Assembly: GCA_038496445.1 (NCBI GenBank)
Contig: JALMLS010000455.1
Coordinates: 186,001 to 250,000, forward strand
Reading direction: 5' to 3'
DNA: 64,000 bases
Source: Trichosphaerium sp. ATCC 40318
Taxonomy: Eukaryota > Discosea > Flabellinia > Trichosidae
The notes below the pieces were generated by a model. The model ran no database searches, was not told the DNA's origin, and saw only the letters and a program-made list of their open reading frames with translations. Positions 23,555 to 35,600 of the stretch are shown one piece after another. Both the position numbers and the translations under genes were made by a program. How positions within the stretch are numbered: position 1 is the stretch's first letter; each line of letters opens with the position of its first letter.

Positions 23555-26500
23555 ATGGAAAGTAAATCCGCGTGTGGCGATCTTTTGGTTTTTGGTAAGC
23601 GGCTTTTTTTTTGAAGTTGTTAGTTTATCAATAGTCATTATGTAGGTAAAATATTCATTCTGGATGAAGGTTGTTTTTACAAAGGGACTTTAAAAAATGG
23701 TATCAGACATGGCAAAGGCGAACAAACATGGTATGGTGATAACGATGTTAGTGGTAAGAGAGTGTTTTTTGTGATGATTACCAACAATACATAGGCTATG
23801 AAAATGGTACCAAATACATCGGTGACTTTGTGGATGGCAAAATGACAGGAAAAGGAGAGCTTTATTGGTCAGACGGTGACAAATACATCGGTGACTTTGT
23901 GGATGATAAGAGAACAGGAAAAGGAGAGATTTATTGGTCAGACGGTGACAAATACATCGGTGACTTTGTGGATGATAATATAACAGGAAAAGGAGAGCTT
24001 TATTTACCAAATGGTACCAAATACATTGGTGACTTTGTGGATGGCAAGACAGCAGGAAAAGGAGAGATCTATTGGCCAAATGGTAACAAATACATCGGTG
24101 ACTTTGTGGATGGCAAGAGAACAGGGAAAGGAGTTTTATTGGCCAAATGGTACCAAATACACTGGTGACTTTGTGGATGATAAAAAAACAGGAAAAGGGG
24201 AGTATTATATGCCAAATGGTACCAAATACATTGGTGACTTTGTAGATGACAAAAGAACAGGAAGAGGAGAATTTTATTGGGCAAATGGTAACAAATACAT
24301 CGGTGACTTTGTGGATGGCAAGATAACAGGGAAAGGAGATTATTATTTGCCAAATGATGATGGCAAAAGAACAGGAAAAGGAGAGATTTATTGGCCAAAT
24401 GGTACCAAATACATCGGTGACTTTGTGGATGGCAAAATGAGTGGAAAAGGAGAGTATTATTGGTCAGATGATACCAAATACATTGGTGACTTTGTAGATG
24501 GCGAAAGAACAGGAACAGGAGAATTTTATTGGCCAAATGGTAACAAATACATCGGTGACTTTGTGGATGGCAAGAGAACAGGGAAAGGAGAGTTTTATTG
24601 GCCAAATGGTACCAAATACATTGGTGACTTTGTGGATGGCGAGATAACAGAAAAAGGAGAGTATTATTTGCCAAATGGTGTAAAATACATTGGTGACTTT
24701 GTGGATGACAAAAAAACAGGAAACGGAGAGTATTATTGGCCAGATGGTACGAAATACATCAGTGACTTGGAGTGTGACAAAAGAACAGGAAAAAGAGAGT
24801 TTTCTTTGATAGGTACCAAATACATCGGTGACTTTGTGGATGGGAAGTTTACAGGAAAACGAAAGTATCTTATGCCAGATAGCGTGTACATTGGTGACTT
24901 AGTGGATGGCAAAAAAACAGGAAAAGGAGAGATTTATTGGCCAAATGGTGACAAATACATCGGTGACTTTGTGGATGATAAGAGAACAGGAAAAGGAGAT
25001 TTTTATTGGCCAAATTATACCAAATACACTGGTGACTTTGTGGATGGCAAGATGACAGGAAAAGGAGAGTATTATTGGCAAGATGGTACCAAATACATTG
25101 GTGACTTTGTGGATGGCAATATGACAGGAAAAGGAGAGTATTATTGGTCAGATGGTGACAAATACATCGGTGACTTTGTGGATGATAATAGAATAGGAAA
25201 AGGAGAGTTTTATTGGCAAGATGGTACCAAATACATTGGTGACTTTGTGGATGACAAAAGAACAGGAAAAGGAGAGTATTATTCGCCAGATGGTACCATA
25301 TACATTGGTGACTTTGTGGATGACAAAAAAACAGGAAAAGGAAAGTATTATATGCCAGATAATACCATATACATTGGTGACTTTGTGGATGACAAAAAAA
25401 CAGGAAAAGGAGAGTATTATTTGCCAGACGGTGCCAAATACATCGGTGACTTTGTGGATGACAAGAGAACAGGAAAAGGAGAGATTTATTGGCCAAATGG
25501 TGCCGCATACATTGGTGACTTTGTGGATGACAAGAGAACAGGAACAGGAGAGTATTATTTGCCAGATGGTACCAAATACATTGGTGACTTTGTGGATGGT
25601 AAGTTTCTTAAGCTGGCAGATACCAAGATTTCTGACGAACCCAATCAACACTCTTTTTTCAAAATGGCAAAAATTTGCACTAAAAGTACATCCATGTACA
25701 TTGAAGATGTGGATGTATATTCAGAAGATATGAAGTATTTCAAGAAGCTGAATGACTGGTTTGTAACTTCCACGTTTATTACTCCAAATGACAGTTTCCA
25801 AATATCACATCAAAGATCCTTAATTGTTGAGATCCTTTCAAGACACATGTTCGTTCAAGTTGTTAAGCGGATAAAACAACACAACAAAAAATACAATTCA
25901 TTGTGTGATGTGGTATTTGTTTATGATCTATGTTTACATGATCCTGAGATATCATTATATCAAGGTACATACCAATAACATGTCTTATGTATCAATATGT
26001 GCTCACATTAATAACTTAGTTACAACTCTAGCACGTGAGATTCCAGGGGCACGTGTGATACCAATAAAGATGAAAGACATTACAAAGGAACAATTTCAAG
26101 CTGAATATTACAGATCGTTGTCCCCTCAAAAAAAGCCATCAACTATTGCTTCCGGTATGGATCATACAGAATATGAATACATAAAGCAACTGAACGCAAA
26201 ATTGTTGGTTGTGGGTCATGGAGGATCAGGTACAATAAAACTTTGTGTTTATACATTTACATAAATTTAAGGTAAGACAACTTTAGTAAGGAAGTTGTCA
26301 GGTGAAAAAGATGATAGCGTTGATTCAACAATTGGCTTTGATACCTCGTCTCTATTGTGCGTTTGTTTGATAACAATATTAAGATGTTATACTTACCTTT
26401 GTAGATATGGCGATTTATCATTCACTGTGTTAGACTTTGCTGGACAGATGGAATACAAAGGACTTCACAAGTATTTTTTCACTAAACAATTTGGCGTTTA

Positions 26501-29500
26501 CATCATTGTTGTAAGATCCTAAGAACACATCACTAACACTTTCTTATCAATATATTATTTTAGATTGACTTATCATTATCAATTATGGAGCAAAAGAAGC
26601 ACCTTAAACACTGGGTTCATACCCTTAGTAAGTTTTTGCGTGGCCAAGACGCAAAACTCTACTCAGTGATAGTATATGGATCCAAGTTGGATGTTCATGC
26701 AGGAGACTTAGAAGCTACTAAAAAAGCGCTTTTCTCCTTCAATAAGATGTCGTCAATGTACCTTACATTTTGCTTTGATGGTACTTGATTTATGTTAAAC
26801 TAAGCAAGTCTCTAATGCCGTTTTAACAGGTGTTCCCGATCTTGTGAAGAAATTGAAGCGTCAGGCAAAATACATGAAGTCTCAATACCCAAAAGTACCA
26901 ACCTTTTATTACGAAGTACAAAAAGCCTTGAAGAAAGCAGTTGTGAACAAAGATAGATTGGAGGGTAACATCATATCATTGTACGTTGATTGTATTTACA
27001 GAAACGCTGATGAATAACATGAAATAGTGAACAAGCCATCAAACTATTGCCCAAGACTTGTAAAATGGCTCCAATTGAGTTGGTTGCCTCGTTAAATTAC
27101 CTTCACTCTATTGGTAGCATTATGTTTGATGAGGTACTTCTGCTAGCCTAAAACCGTTTTTCTATGAGCTTGAACTTGATTTAATTATCTTCTAGTCATC
27201 ATATATGTTGTGTTTAGACCCTCCGATTCTATCTCGTATTATGAGTGTCTTTGTTGCTCCTACAGAACATTTGAGTAGACTGCTGAATGATGAGTCGCGA
27301 AATCACTGTGCTGTATTCACAGATGCAGAGGCCCATTACCGCATCTCTAAGGTATTTGAACTGTGTACAAAGGATGAAAAGAAGCAAATGAAGCAAGTGA
27401 AGCAAGTGATGAGATTCTTGGTTGAACTGTCGTTTTGTGTTTGCTTGACAAAAGAAGAAAAGGTAGCACTTTGTAACATGTTTATTGGCGCATTATTTAC
27501 TTACTGTGGTTAGAAAGTTTATGGCTCAGACGGATACATCATAATTTCGTTATTGCCAAAAGCTGATATGTTATACTTTCCGCCTGTGACAGAAAAGGAG
27601 TCCAGTATCAATCTTGTTAAAAAAGGAAACAAGGAATTATCCACATTTTCTGAAGTGTTTTACTTGAGCAAGTTGCCAACAGAGTGGAGGTTGCTATCAT
27701 TCATACCTAAAAAAGATGATAGCTTTGAGACCAAGACGATTGAAACAATCAAAAAAAATCCAAATACCCAAAAAATAGTACGTTTGAAACACGTGTTCTC
27801 TTTGTCTTTTCTCAATTTTTTCTTTGTTTTCTTGTTTATTGTTAGTATTGCTAACCACCCTTTTTAGTCACTTCCTGACATATATGAGCACCTATCAACC
27901 ACTTCAAAGTTCTTAGCATACCAAGTCAGCGAAACTTCCATAGACGTATTTAATAACTTGCAAACAAGATTAAGAGGTAAGCACCAAAATAACGTTTTAG
28001 CTATACTAACAAAATATCTAGAGTTCCGAAACAAAGAGTTTCGCCTATTTTCGAATCTGATTGTATTGAATGATTTTTATGGTAACACAATTGTGCTGTA
28101 CTACAATAACATTGCCATAAATATTGTCATCAGAGGCAAGGTGCCGTGGTTATGGAAGGTACGATAGCACAAATATCATAGTTAAGTATTGAAAATATTC
28201 ACATATGTTTAGAAATGTATTGGTTCGTACTTAGCACCATTGGAAGGTAAACCAGTACAGCTATGCCCTGTTAGTATTCAAAACGGCCGTGTTGTTGAAG
28301 CTTCAAAACCTCCATATACGTTTGAACAAACAGGTAACCACGAATTGAAGGTCAACTATACTTACAACAATCTGATAGGAGATATTGTCACTGCCTCTCA
28401 CTTGAAAAACGGCTTTCCTGTACTGCCAATAAGCCACAATAGGTTGTGGAGCAGTCTTCATGGCGAACAATTTTTAAAACAAGGCGATTGGAAAGAGAAT
28501 AAGAAAAAGTATCCAGGTTTGAGATGGACTTCTCTCACAAGCCACGAAACAACCAAAGTATGTCTGACACCTTTTCCAACTTGATATTATCTTTACTGAC
28601 TGATCTAAACAGGAGCGTTGTGACGAGTACTTGAGAGCTCGCAATATGTTCTACAAGTTTATGGGTACTGAGAGTGAGTCGTTCTTTACACTGGAAAAGA
28701 TTGTATTCTTTGACAATCAAACGCTTGAAGCTGCATTCCAAAAAAAATATGAACAGCTTGTTGCTAAAGTACTTCAATCTAAATCTTCAGGTAAGTGATA
28801 GAACATTTTATAGCAATTCTTATTAATCCACCATTTAGATATTAGCGATAGCAAATTGAATACAGTCGATAAAGATAAACTTGAAGCACAAGAACGGACA
28901 ATGAACCATTTGAAAAACTATATTCTCCTTGTTTCTGGTAATGAGCAAATCAATCTCATTGGTGGGTTTCATGGCGCAACAGAGGTACTATCATCATATT
29001 AAGTATTCCACTTATACGCATACATAGGACATCAGTTTCTTAATTGCGACCCACAACTTTAGAGAGCCAGGAAAGTTAAAAGACCAGAAAGATCCAGGAT
29101 TCTTTGGTACCAACATTTAAAATACCTTTTGTTTTCATGTACATGTTTAACTTACTGTGTTTCCAAGGGAAGGGTATCTACTTTACACAATACCCAGACT
29201 ATGGTACGTGTCTATAGTCATGTGATTGAAGTTAATAGAGCTGTTGTAGGAAAGGTGTTTGCTGAGTGGCACAAGACAGATACTCCTTGTATGTTGATAT
29301 CGTGGGTGATGATGGGAAAACCCTATCCAGCTACCGAAGTTCCAAACCCTAGTGATCCAAACAGTCTCTGTGGAAAAGGATGCAAGGTAATCCATTGAAA
29401 TTACCCATTAATTAGGCTAACAATGTAAAAATAGGATGGATACGATTCACACTATGCTATTGTTAAAAAAACAACTAGTGCTCGCAATTGCCATCCTTGT

Positions 29501-30161
29501 AAAAAAACCGAAAAGCCAGACTTTGATGAGATTGTTGTATTCTCCAACAAACAAGTACTAATTTGCCATAAGTATTATTTATTTAACTTTTTTGATAAGA
29601 TTCTCCCGAGATACCTTGTTTATTATCAAAGCACAAATACTATTAATCTATCACAGTTCAACACCAAGTACAGAGATGCAAAATGTCTCATCTTATGGGT
29701 TGATGATAACGTCTCTGACGAGAACAAAAATATTGTAAAGCTATTAAAAGCTCGGCCAAGGAAAACAGAGGTACAAAGAAATATAATATGTTGAAGGTTG
29801 ATAACACTCCAAAAGGTTATAGAAATGAAATCATCCTCAGAGGTATTGGCATGGCTTCAAAAGTTTAAAGGATATTGTAACAACAGGCTACGTATTATAA
29901 CAAACAGGTACCGTAAAGGTGATGGAGATGAGAATGCAGCAGAGCACTTGGTGAAAAGTATAATTAAGCAAAATAAGAAATGGAGTAAAATACCTATTCT
30001 TGTGTTTTGTGGTATGTGTGTCACAAAACTTGATTGCATTGATGTTAAACATTGCTCATATTTTGAATCTAGGTAACAAAGCGAGTGTCAAGTTTCTCAA
30101 AAAGAAATACAAGAATGTTTCAGTCACAGAAAATCCTGCAGACGTGTTAGCATTGAAATAA
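23555..30161 (+). CDS. Giant MORN-Roc-COR-PARP-receiver-like protein
   Basis: The start MESKSACGDLLVFG precedes about 27 MORN repeats (23806-25599). A linker leads to a Roc GTPase domain (about 26200-26960): P-loop GHGGSGKTT split by an intron, LDFAGQMEYKG as the DxxG switch, and YGSKLD as the base-recognition motif. A COR-like region follows to about 27870, then a long unassigned stretch. From about 28960 a PARP-type ADP-ribosyltransferase appears: GFHGATE, GKGIYFTQYPDYG, MLISWVMMGKPYP and DEIVVFSNKQVL supply the His, Tyr and Glu positions. The C-terminus (about 29690 on) begins LILWVDDN and resembles a response-regulator receiver. Total is roughly 1,900 residues with some 15 introns. A frame break or odd intron lies at 24133. 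It may link GTP-driven dimer switching to ADP-ribosylation (inference). Confidence 0.8.
23806..25599 (+). repeat. MORN repeat array, 69-bp unit, about 27 copies
   Basis: The unit encodes 23 residues, roughly GTKYIGDFVD followed by xKxTGKGEYYWPN. DNA identity between units is very high, so the array expanded recently or is kept uniform by conversion. One unit near 24350 is shortened in frame, one near 24130 has lost two bases, and units near 24770-24890 are the most diverged. MORN arrays usually bind membranes or act as elongated scaffolds. The array also creates long meaningless open frames on the minus strand. Confidence 0.95.
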
Positions 30162-30217
30162 GTGAGTAATCTACTAAACACAAAGATCACAGCTCATTGC
30201 AAATTCACTAGACTTTT

Positions 30218-30757
30218 ATGCTACCACTCCCCTTCATTGAGTACTTACTATCTTGTCAGGATTCGAACCAGACAACAAATAGCCATGTAAAACTTTATAA
30301 AGCAAAGTCTTCGTTTTAGCTTTGCTTTATTTTTTTGTTTGGATTCGTGTTGAAAGTTCCCAAAAAAAAAGGAAAGAAACTCCCTCAACAAAAGAGTACT
30401 ATCGTACTTGGCTCCTTATATTGTTATTCTTGGTATACGTTATTGCATATTTAACCTGTACCAACGCAGTAGAGTGGTTCTTTACTTTCACCGACAAGTT
30501 CCGTATTGAGTTGTTTTGGTCAATTAAGGGTTGACCCGGATTATCTTTTTTGTTTCATTGTGGGCATTTATAGCACGGTTGTAACAACCAAGAAATATTT
30601 AGTTCAATTGCTGGCAATCGCCATACAAAGTCTAAGGTATGAAAATGGATTTGGCTATAAGGCTATGACCAATTTTTCGATAAGCATCCGTTATCTTTTT
30701 GAAACAAGTCCGAAAACTGCTTCTTTTCTAAAAAAACTCGAGTTGAAAGGAGTGTGA
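30218..30757 (+). CDS. Possible small membrane protein, three exons
   Basis: A model with exons 30218-30286, 30320-30403 and 30473-30757 is in phase and gives 145 residues starting MLPLPFIEYLLSC. Two hydrophobic segments (LCFIFLFGFVL and YLFCFIVGIYSTVV) flank a basic KVPKKKGKKLP linker. The C-terminus RYLFETSPKTASFLKKLEL is soluble-looking. The first intron would be only 33 nt. A competing frame encodes another hydrophobic stretch (WLLILLFLVYVIAYL), so the exon choice is uncertain. It lies just after the MORN-Roco stop and converges on ECH1. Confidence 0.35.
30297..30330. repeat. Perfect 11-bp inverted repeat
   Basis: ATAAAGCAAAG (30297-30307) and CTTTGCTTTAT (30320-30330) are exact reverse complements around a 12-nt loop. 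The loop ends in TTTTAG, so the hairpin would cover the proposed acceptor of the small membrane-protein gene. Confidence 0.6.
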
Positions 30758-30814
30758 AAACGCTTGTCTTTGAAACTTGGTAGTAAGTGTGTAGTCTTAG
30801 GATATCCGTGTTTA

Positions 30815-32332
30815 TTACAAGTTGCATTTAAATACAGGTTTTCTTTTTTGAAAGAAAGCCATACTTGCTTCAGTAAGATCATCTGACATGAGATGAGTAG
30901 TGTTCCACATAGCAATATGATTTAATCCGTCTTCTGTAGTATGTTCTTGTGCGTAGTTCATTACAATTTTTGTTCCTTGAACAGCCAGTGGAGAATGAGA
31001 TGCTATGACAGTGCAAATCTGCGAAAAAAAATTAGTGTTATTGGCTGAAGTTTAATGAAATTGAGAGACTATTCAACTCTCGTGATTGAAAAATATCACA
31101 AGGTAGTCAAAAAAACAAGGTCATACAACTCTTGCAATCTCCTCCGGGAATCGAACCCGGGTTGGCAACGTGACAGGCTACCGTGCTAAACCACTACACT
31201 AAGGAGGATGTGTGTATAATTAGCTAGAGCTCTACCATCGTCCGCTCGTGAAACGGCATGGATGTTACAAAGAGTGTAATGCATGCGAAGTCTTTTCTTT
31301 TGAATAAAAAACCGAAAAAAAAAGGCATCTATCTTACCTTTAATGCTCCTTTAAGCATATCTTCCTTGTTCTCATATACTTGATTAACAAATCCGCTACT
31401 TAATGCTCTACCAGATTTGAGTGGTGCTGCAGTAAACGCCATCTCGCGTGCGAGACCCTTTTAAGAAAATTGAGTTAGAGATTTTCAGTTCTTACTATTC
31501 TTATCATCAAGAAACACGTGTTTACCTTTGGTACGACTTTTTGTATGCGTTGAAGTGTACCCAAATCAGCAACCATTGCAATAGCTGTCTCCTTTATAGA
31601 GAAGTATGCATCCCTGTTTTAAAACGTTATGTTAGAATTCACTCTTTGACAACTTACAAAAAACTAAGAAACTGGTTGAACTTACTTTGTACAGACTCTA
31701 AAATCTGCTGCGCAAATGACATCAACAGCACCACCAATACATGCGCCATGAATAGCAGCAATTACTTAGAGATCACAGTTAGTAACAGGCTTAAAGACGG
31801 TACTTTTGGATGGCAATACCTGGTTTTTTACACTTTTCAATGGATGATACTGCAGCTTGCCAGTTCAATATGTGAGTGTAAAGCTGATGTTTTCTAATCC
31901 CAAATGCGCCCATGTCGCTTGTCGCTGCTGCCAAGTCCAATCCGGCACAAAATAACTTGCCGTTCGCGTGGAGAACGATGGCACGTACCTAGGAGTTTTT
32001 GTAAGTGTCAGCGCACAAGTATTCGTTGTTTTAAGCGTAGAGACGGGCGCTGATGGCGACGTGGAACGGGAAACTGTATTTTACCGACTTTTGGTTTATT
32101 TCGTACGTTGATATCGTCTGCCAACGTGTCAAAAGTACTCCTGATCTCCATAAAGAGCTATTCCGAGTTAGTTTAAATTATCACGTTTAAACAAGCGTAT
32201 TTTACCTTGTGGTCCATCAAGTTAAGCTTTTTAGGCCTGTCAAGAATCTACAAGTCGTTATGAATGTACTTGCGTTTAAAACGTTACCACTTCAGCGATA
32301 TTGTTAGAAATTTTTACGGTTAACCTCTCCAT
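30815..32332 (-). CDS. ECH1: Delta3,5-delta2,4-dienoyl-CoA isomerase
   Basis: This crotonase-family enzyme moves double bonds during oxidation of unsaturated fatty acids. The start MERLTVKISNNIAE is followed by LDRPKKLNLMDHK, HANGKLFCAGLDLAAA and IHGACIGGAVDVICAADF. The three acidic residues typical of ECH1 are in place: Asp in TKDAYF, Glu in SIKETAIAM and Asp in VADLGTLQR. The C-terminal SPLAVQGTKIVMNYAQEH also matches ECH1 rather than plain hydratases. The protein ends FKCNL, not a clear peroxisomal signal. One intron (31337-31019) is 319 nt, several times longer than the rest, and holds a tRNA-Asp. The gene is divergent from the NMA111-like protease. Confidence 0.93.
31137..31208 (-). tRNA. 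tRNA-Asp (anticodon GTC)
   Basis: A 72-nt cloverleaf on the minus strand: D-arm GTGT/GCAC with loop AGTGGTTTA, anticodon stem GTAGC/GTTGC around CTGTCAC, and T-arm CCGGG/CCCGG around TTCGATT. Both Pol III internal boxes are present. Acceptor strands TCCTCCT and AGGAGAT pair at only five of seven positions; pairs 1 and 2 are mismatched. The gene lies wholly inside a 319-nt intron of ECH1, in the same orientation. Confidence 0.88.
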
Positions 32333-32615
32333 AGTGCGTTTACTAGATTTATAAAGTCAATTGACTTATACAGGTAGTTTTTGAGCTTTATGTGAATTCT
32401 TGACTTGAGTTGATAGTTTGTGTGGTGCTATGTACTGGAGACGCTCTATCGGTGTATCACAACGTGTAGCAGCTCAACGTTATAGATCTCGAGGCATAGG
32501 ACAGACAACAGACCAAGTACAAACCAAAATCCGCTTAAAACTCCAAAATCGCTCTTGCAGATATACACATACACTACCGACAGTCGAAAACACACAAATA
32601 AAAGAATTTGACACA

Positions 32616-35600
32616 ATGGCCGCTCCTGAACATGAACTTGTGGCAGAAACTCCTGATTGGAAGTCAACGTTAACTAGGTAATATTTCATTTAGTACACTG
32701 ACGTTTTAGTCTGTTTATTAAATGCTGACGCGTGTAGCATCATCCCAGCAGTGGTGGCAATGAAATTCTCCACTGTGAGAACTTTTGAAACGTCAAAAGT
32801 TGGCAGCGCGGCAGCTACAGGTAAGCGACGCTTCCGTTAGTGTTATTAACTACGTTGCAGGGTTTGTAGTTGACAAACAACGCGGAATCATACTTACGAA
32901 TCGCCATGTAGTTAAAACTGCTCCAGTAGTAGCGGAGGTGCGTCTAGTATAACCTAGTTAGCTTTACTCTTTTCGTTCGTTAAACGTTCTTGGCTGTACT
33001 TCATTTAATTATCCTGTACCGCCAAAGCGAAGTAAATCATGTATAAAAAGAGTTGCAACTTGTTTAAAATGCGTAGTGTTCTCTTGTTTTTTGTGAAACA
33101 TTGTTTTGTACTAACGCATTTTTCTTTAGGCTATATTTTTAGACCACGAAGAAGTTAGTGTAAGCAACATTAAAATACTTCGTTTTTATCTAATTTTTTC
33201 CTTTGTAGGTGTATCCCATTTATAGGGATCCAGTGCATGACTTTGGGTTTTATAGGTACGTGTGCAATCAAAAATAATTTATCACAAGAAAACTTTTCGG
33301 GTATTTTTTTTTTTTGATACAACAAGTGTCATATTTGTAATCATTCGCTTGATTTTTCCGAAAACAACGACGCAAGCGAAACTATACACTGTTTTCTTAT
33401 GCGCAGTGGCACTTTGAGAAATATTTCTTTTATTGTTATTCCAAAAACGCTTTTTTTTTTTGGACATGTTTTGTTTTTTTTGATCAAAAAAAAAGGTTCG
33501 ATCCAAAAAAAGTAAAGTTCATGGAGGTAACGGATATTCCACTTGCACCTCAAGATGCTGAAGTTGGTATGGAAATTCGTGTAGTTGGTAATGATGGCGG
33601 AGAAAAGCTATCTATTTTAGCTGGTGCGCTGTTTTTTCTGACTTTTTGAATAATTTACAATAAAAAGCTGAATTTGGAATGAACTTCGAACAATTTTGTT
33701 TTGTAATGTCTGACGTATTTTATCTAGGTACACTGGCAAGGTTAGATAGAAAATGCCCGAAATACTCTTATTACAGTGATTTCAACACATTTTACTATCA
33801 AGCAGCATCAGGCACATCTGGAGGGAGTTCAGGGTTCGTTTACTTGACCTCATCTCTATGAGAAGTCCACAAGTTGATAAAAAATAATAGATCACCTGTG
33901 GTTAGTATAAGCGGTAACGTGGTTGCAATGAATGGTGGCGGTAAGTATCACCTATTCTTTTTAGATGTCAGAATCCTTAAAACCAAACTCTGACAACAAA
34001 ATGGCTTTAGGTAAACGGTCTACAGCTGCATCTTTCTACGTACCACTTCACCGTGTGAAGAGATCACTTGAGTTACTACAAAAGGGAGAACCAATCCCAA
34101 GAGGAACATTACAAACAACGTTTTTGTAAGTACACTTCTTTTTTCTTCAAATTTTCTTCCGCTTTAGTACTATCGCTTGAACGATAACTTTGTACTTATT
34201 GTTATCTCATAGACATAAACCTTATAATGAACTTTCACGTCTGGGACTAGATAAAGAAACTGAGTCGTTTGTAAGAGAAGCAAAAAAGAAAGAAAATGGA
34301 ATGTTGGTCGTTGAAACTACTCTTCCAAAAGGCACGTGTTTATTTTTTTTGGTCCTACACTCACCAAAGAAATTATTGACTATGGGGATTAACCTACTTC
34401 TTTTAGGACCTGTCGATGGAAAAATTGAACCGGGAGACATCGTAATGTTTGTCAATGGAGAACTCGTCACAACTTTTTTGAGATTGGAAGAAATCCTTGA
34501 TAGCGCTGTTCATAAAACCATCAGCTTAGAAGTCCTGTACGATTAAATTAAGCTATAACTATATGTATATATACGCTAACAAGTATGAACTAAAGGAGAG
34601 GATCAAAGAGATTAACAGTTGAAGTAACAGTTGGTGATTTACATGCTATAACGCCTGACGAATTTATCCAAATCAGTCGCGGTATAGTTCACCAGATGTC
34701 ATATCAACAAGCAAGGCTATACTCGTTACCTATTGAAGGTGTTTTGGTTGCTAGCGAAGGGTATATGCTTTCAAAGGCAGGCATCTCGAAGGGTATAAAG
34801 GCCAAGTTTCTTCCTTTCAGTCATTCGCTGATTTACATAGATAATATTATTCTTTCTATTGGTTCTACACCTACGCCTGATCTTGACTCATTTGAAAAGG
34901 CAATACTATCGTTACCAGATGGAGAGAAAACGCCTATCCGATACTTTAGCGCCAAAGATAAGCATAGAAAGAAGGTAAACGTAAAAGTTGTTCATCAAGA
35001 ATATCAACTAATTTCTTTTTTAGGTATCTGTTCTAAAGGTACGTGACGAGTTATTTTTAAACAATTTTTGAAACTTGTTATTTTAATCAACCATCGTAGT
35101 GTGATAGAAAATGGAGTCCTATGTTACGATGGAAGAGAAATGATGCAACTGGTATTTGGGATATTAAGTACGAACTTACTTGAGTTTACAATGGGCTGCG
35201 TTTTGTATTTATTTAACTTCTTTAAGGACATGTGCCCCGCCTCCTGCGCCAGTACAACCTAAAGCCTTTGCTATTCCACCGTACTCATTAAACACAAAAA
35301 TTGGCAAAGACGTCACAGCTTCTTTGGTAACTGTGGCTTTTTGTTTCTTTCAGCTTTTCTATACTTCTCTGACACTCTTTAAGGTAACTGTGACGTTTGA
35401 TATGCCTTACATTATAGATGGAGCAGTAAGTAGTTCTTATATTGGGACTGGTAAGTCAGTCTTCACGTTGAGTCTTGGTGTTAAATGGTTTATGATTTTA
35501 CTAATATCTTTATCTCTAGGTGTTATAGTCGATGCTGAAGCAGGTTATGTGATTGTAGATCGAAATACAGTACCTAGTGCATTAGGTGATTGTGTTATCA

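Noticed and set aside
23690-25651. Long minus-strand open frames rich in CHPQSH/CIWYH repeats
   Set aside because: They are the reverse complement of the MORN repeats; a 69-bp unit with no stop in that frame automatically gives long open frames.
25221-25733. Plus-strand open frame with TLVTLWM repeats
   Set aside because: It is the MORN array read in another frame.
29190-29245. Apparent frameshift in the PARP domain after QYPDY
   Set aside because: A 46-nt intron (GTACGTG to GTTGTAG) restores the frame and gives GKVFAEWHK, so no frameshift is needed.
30180-30290. tRNA-like T-arm box (GGTTCGAATCC, minus strand) with a D-loop-like AGTGGTAG beyond it, resembling a second permuted tRNA
   Set aside because: Acceptor halves do not match, the D-stem does not pair and the T-stem has a mismatch, so no cloverleaf forms.
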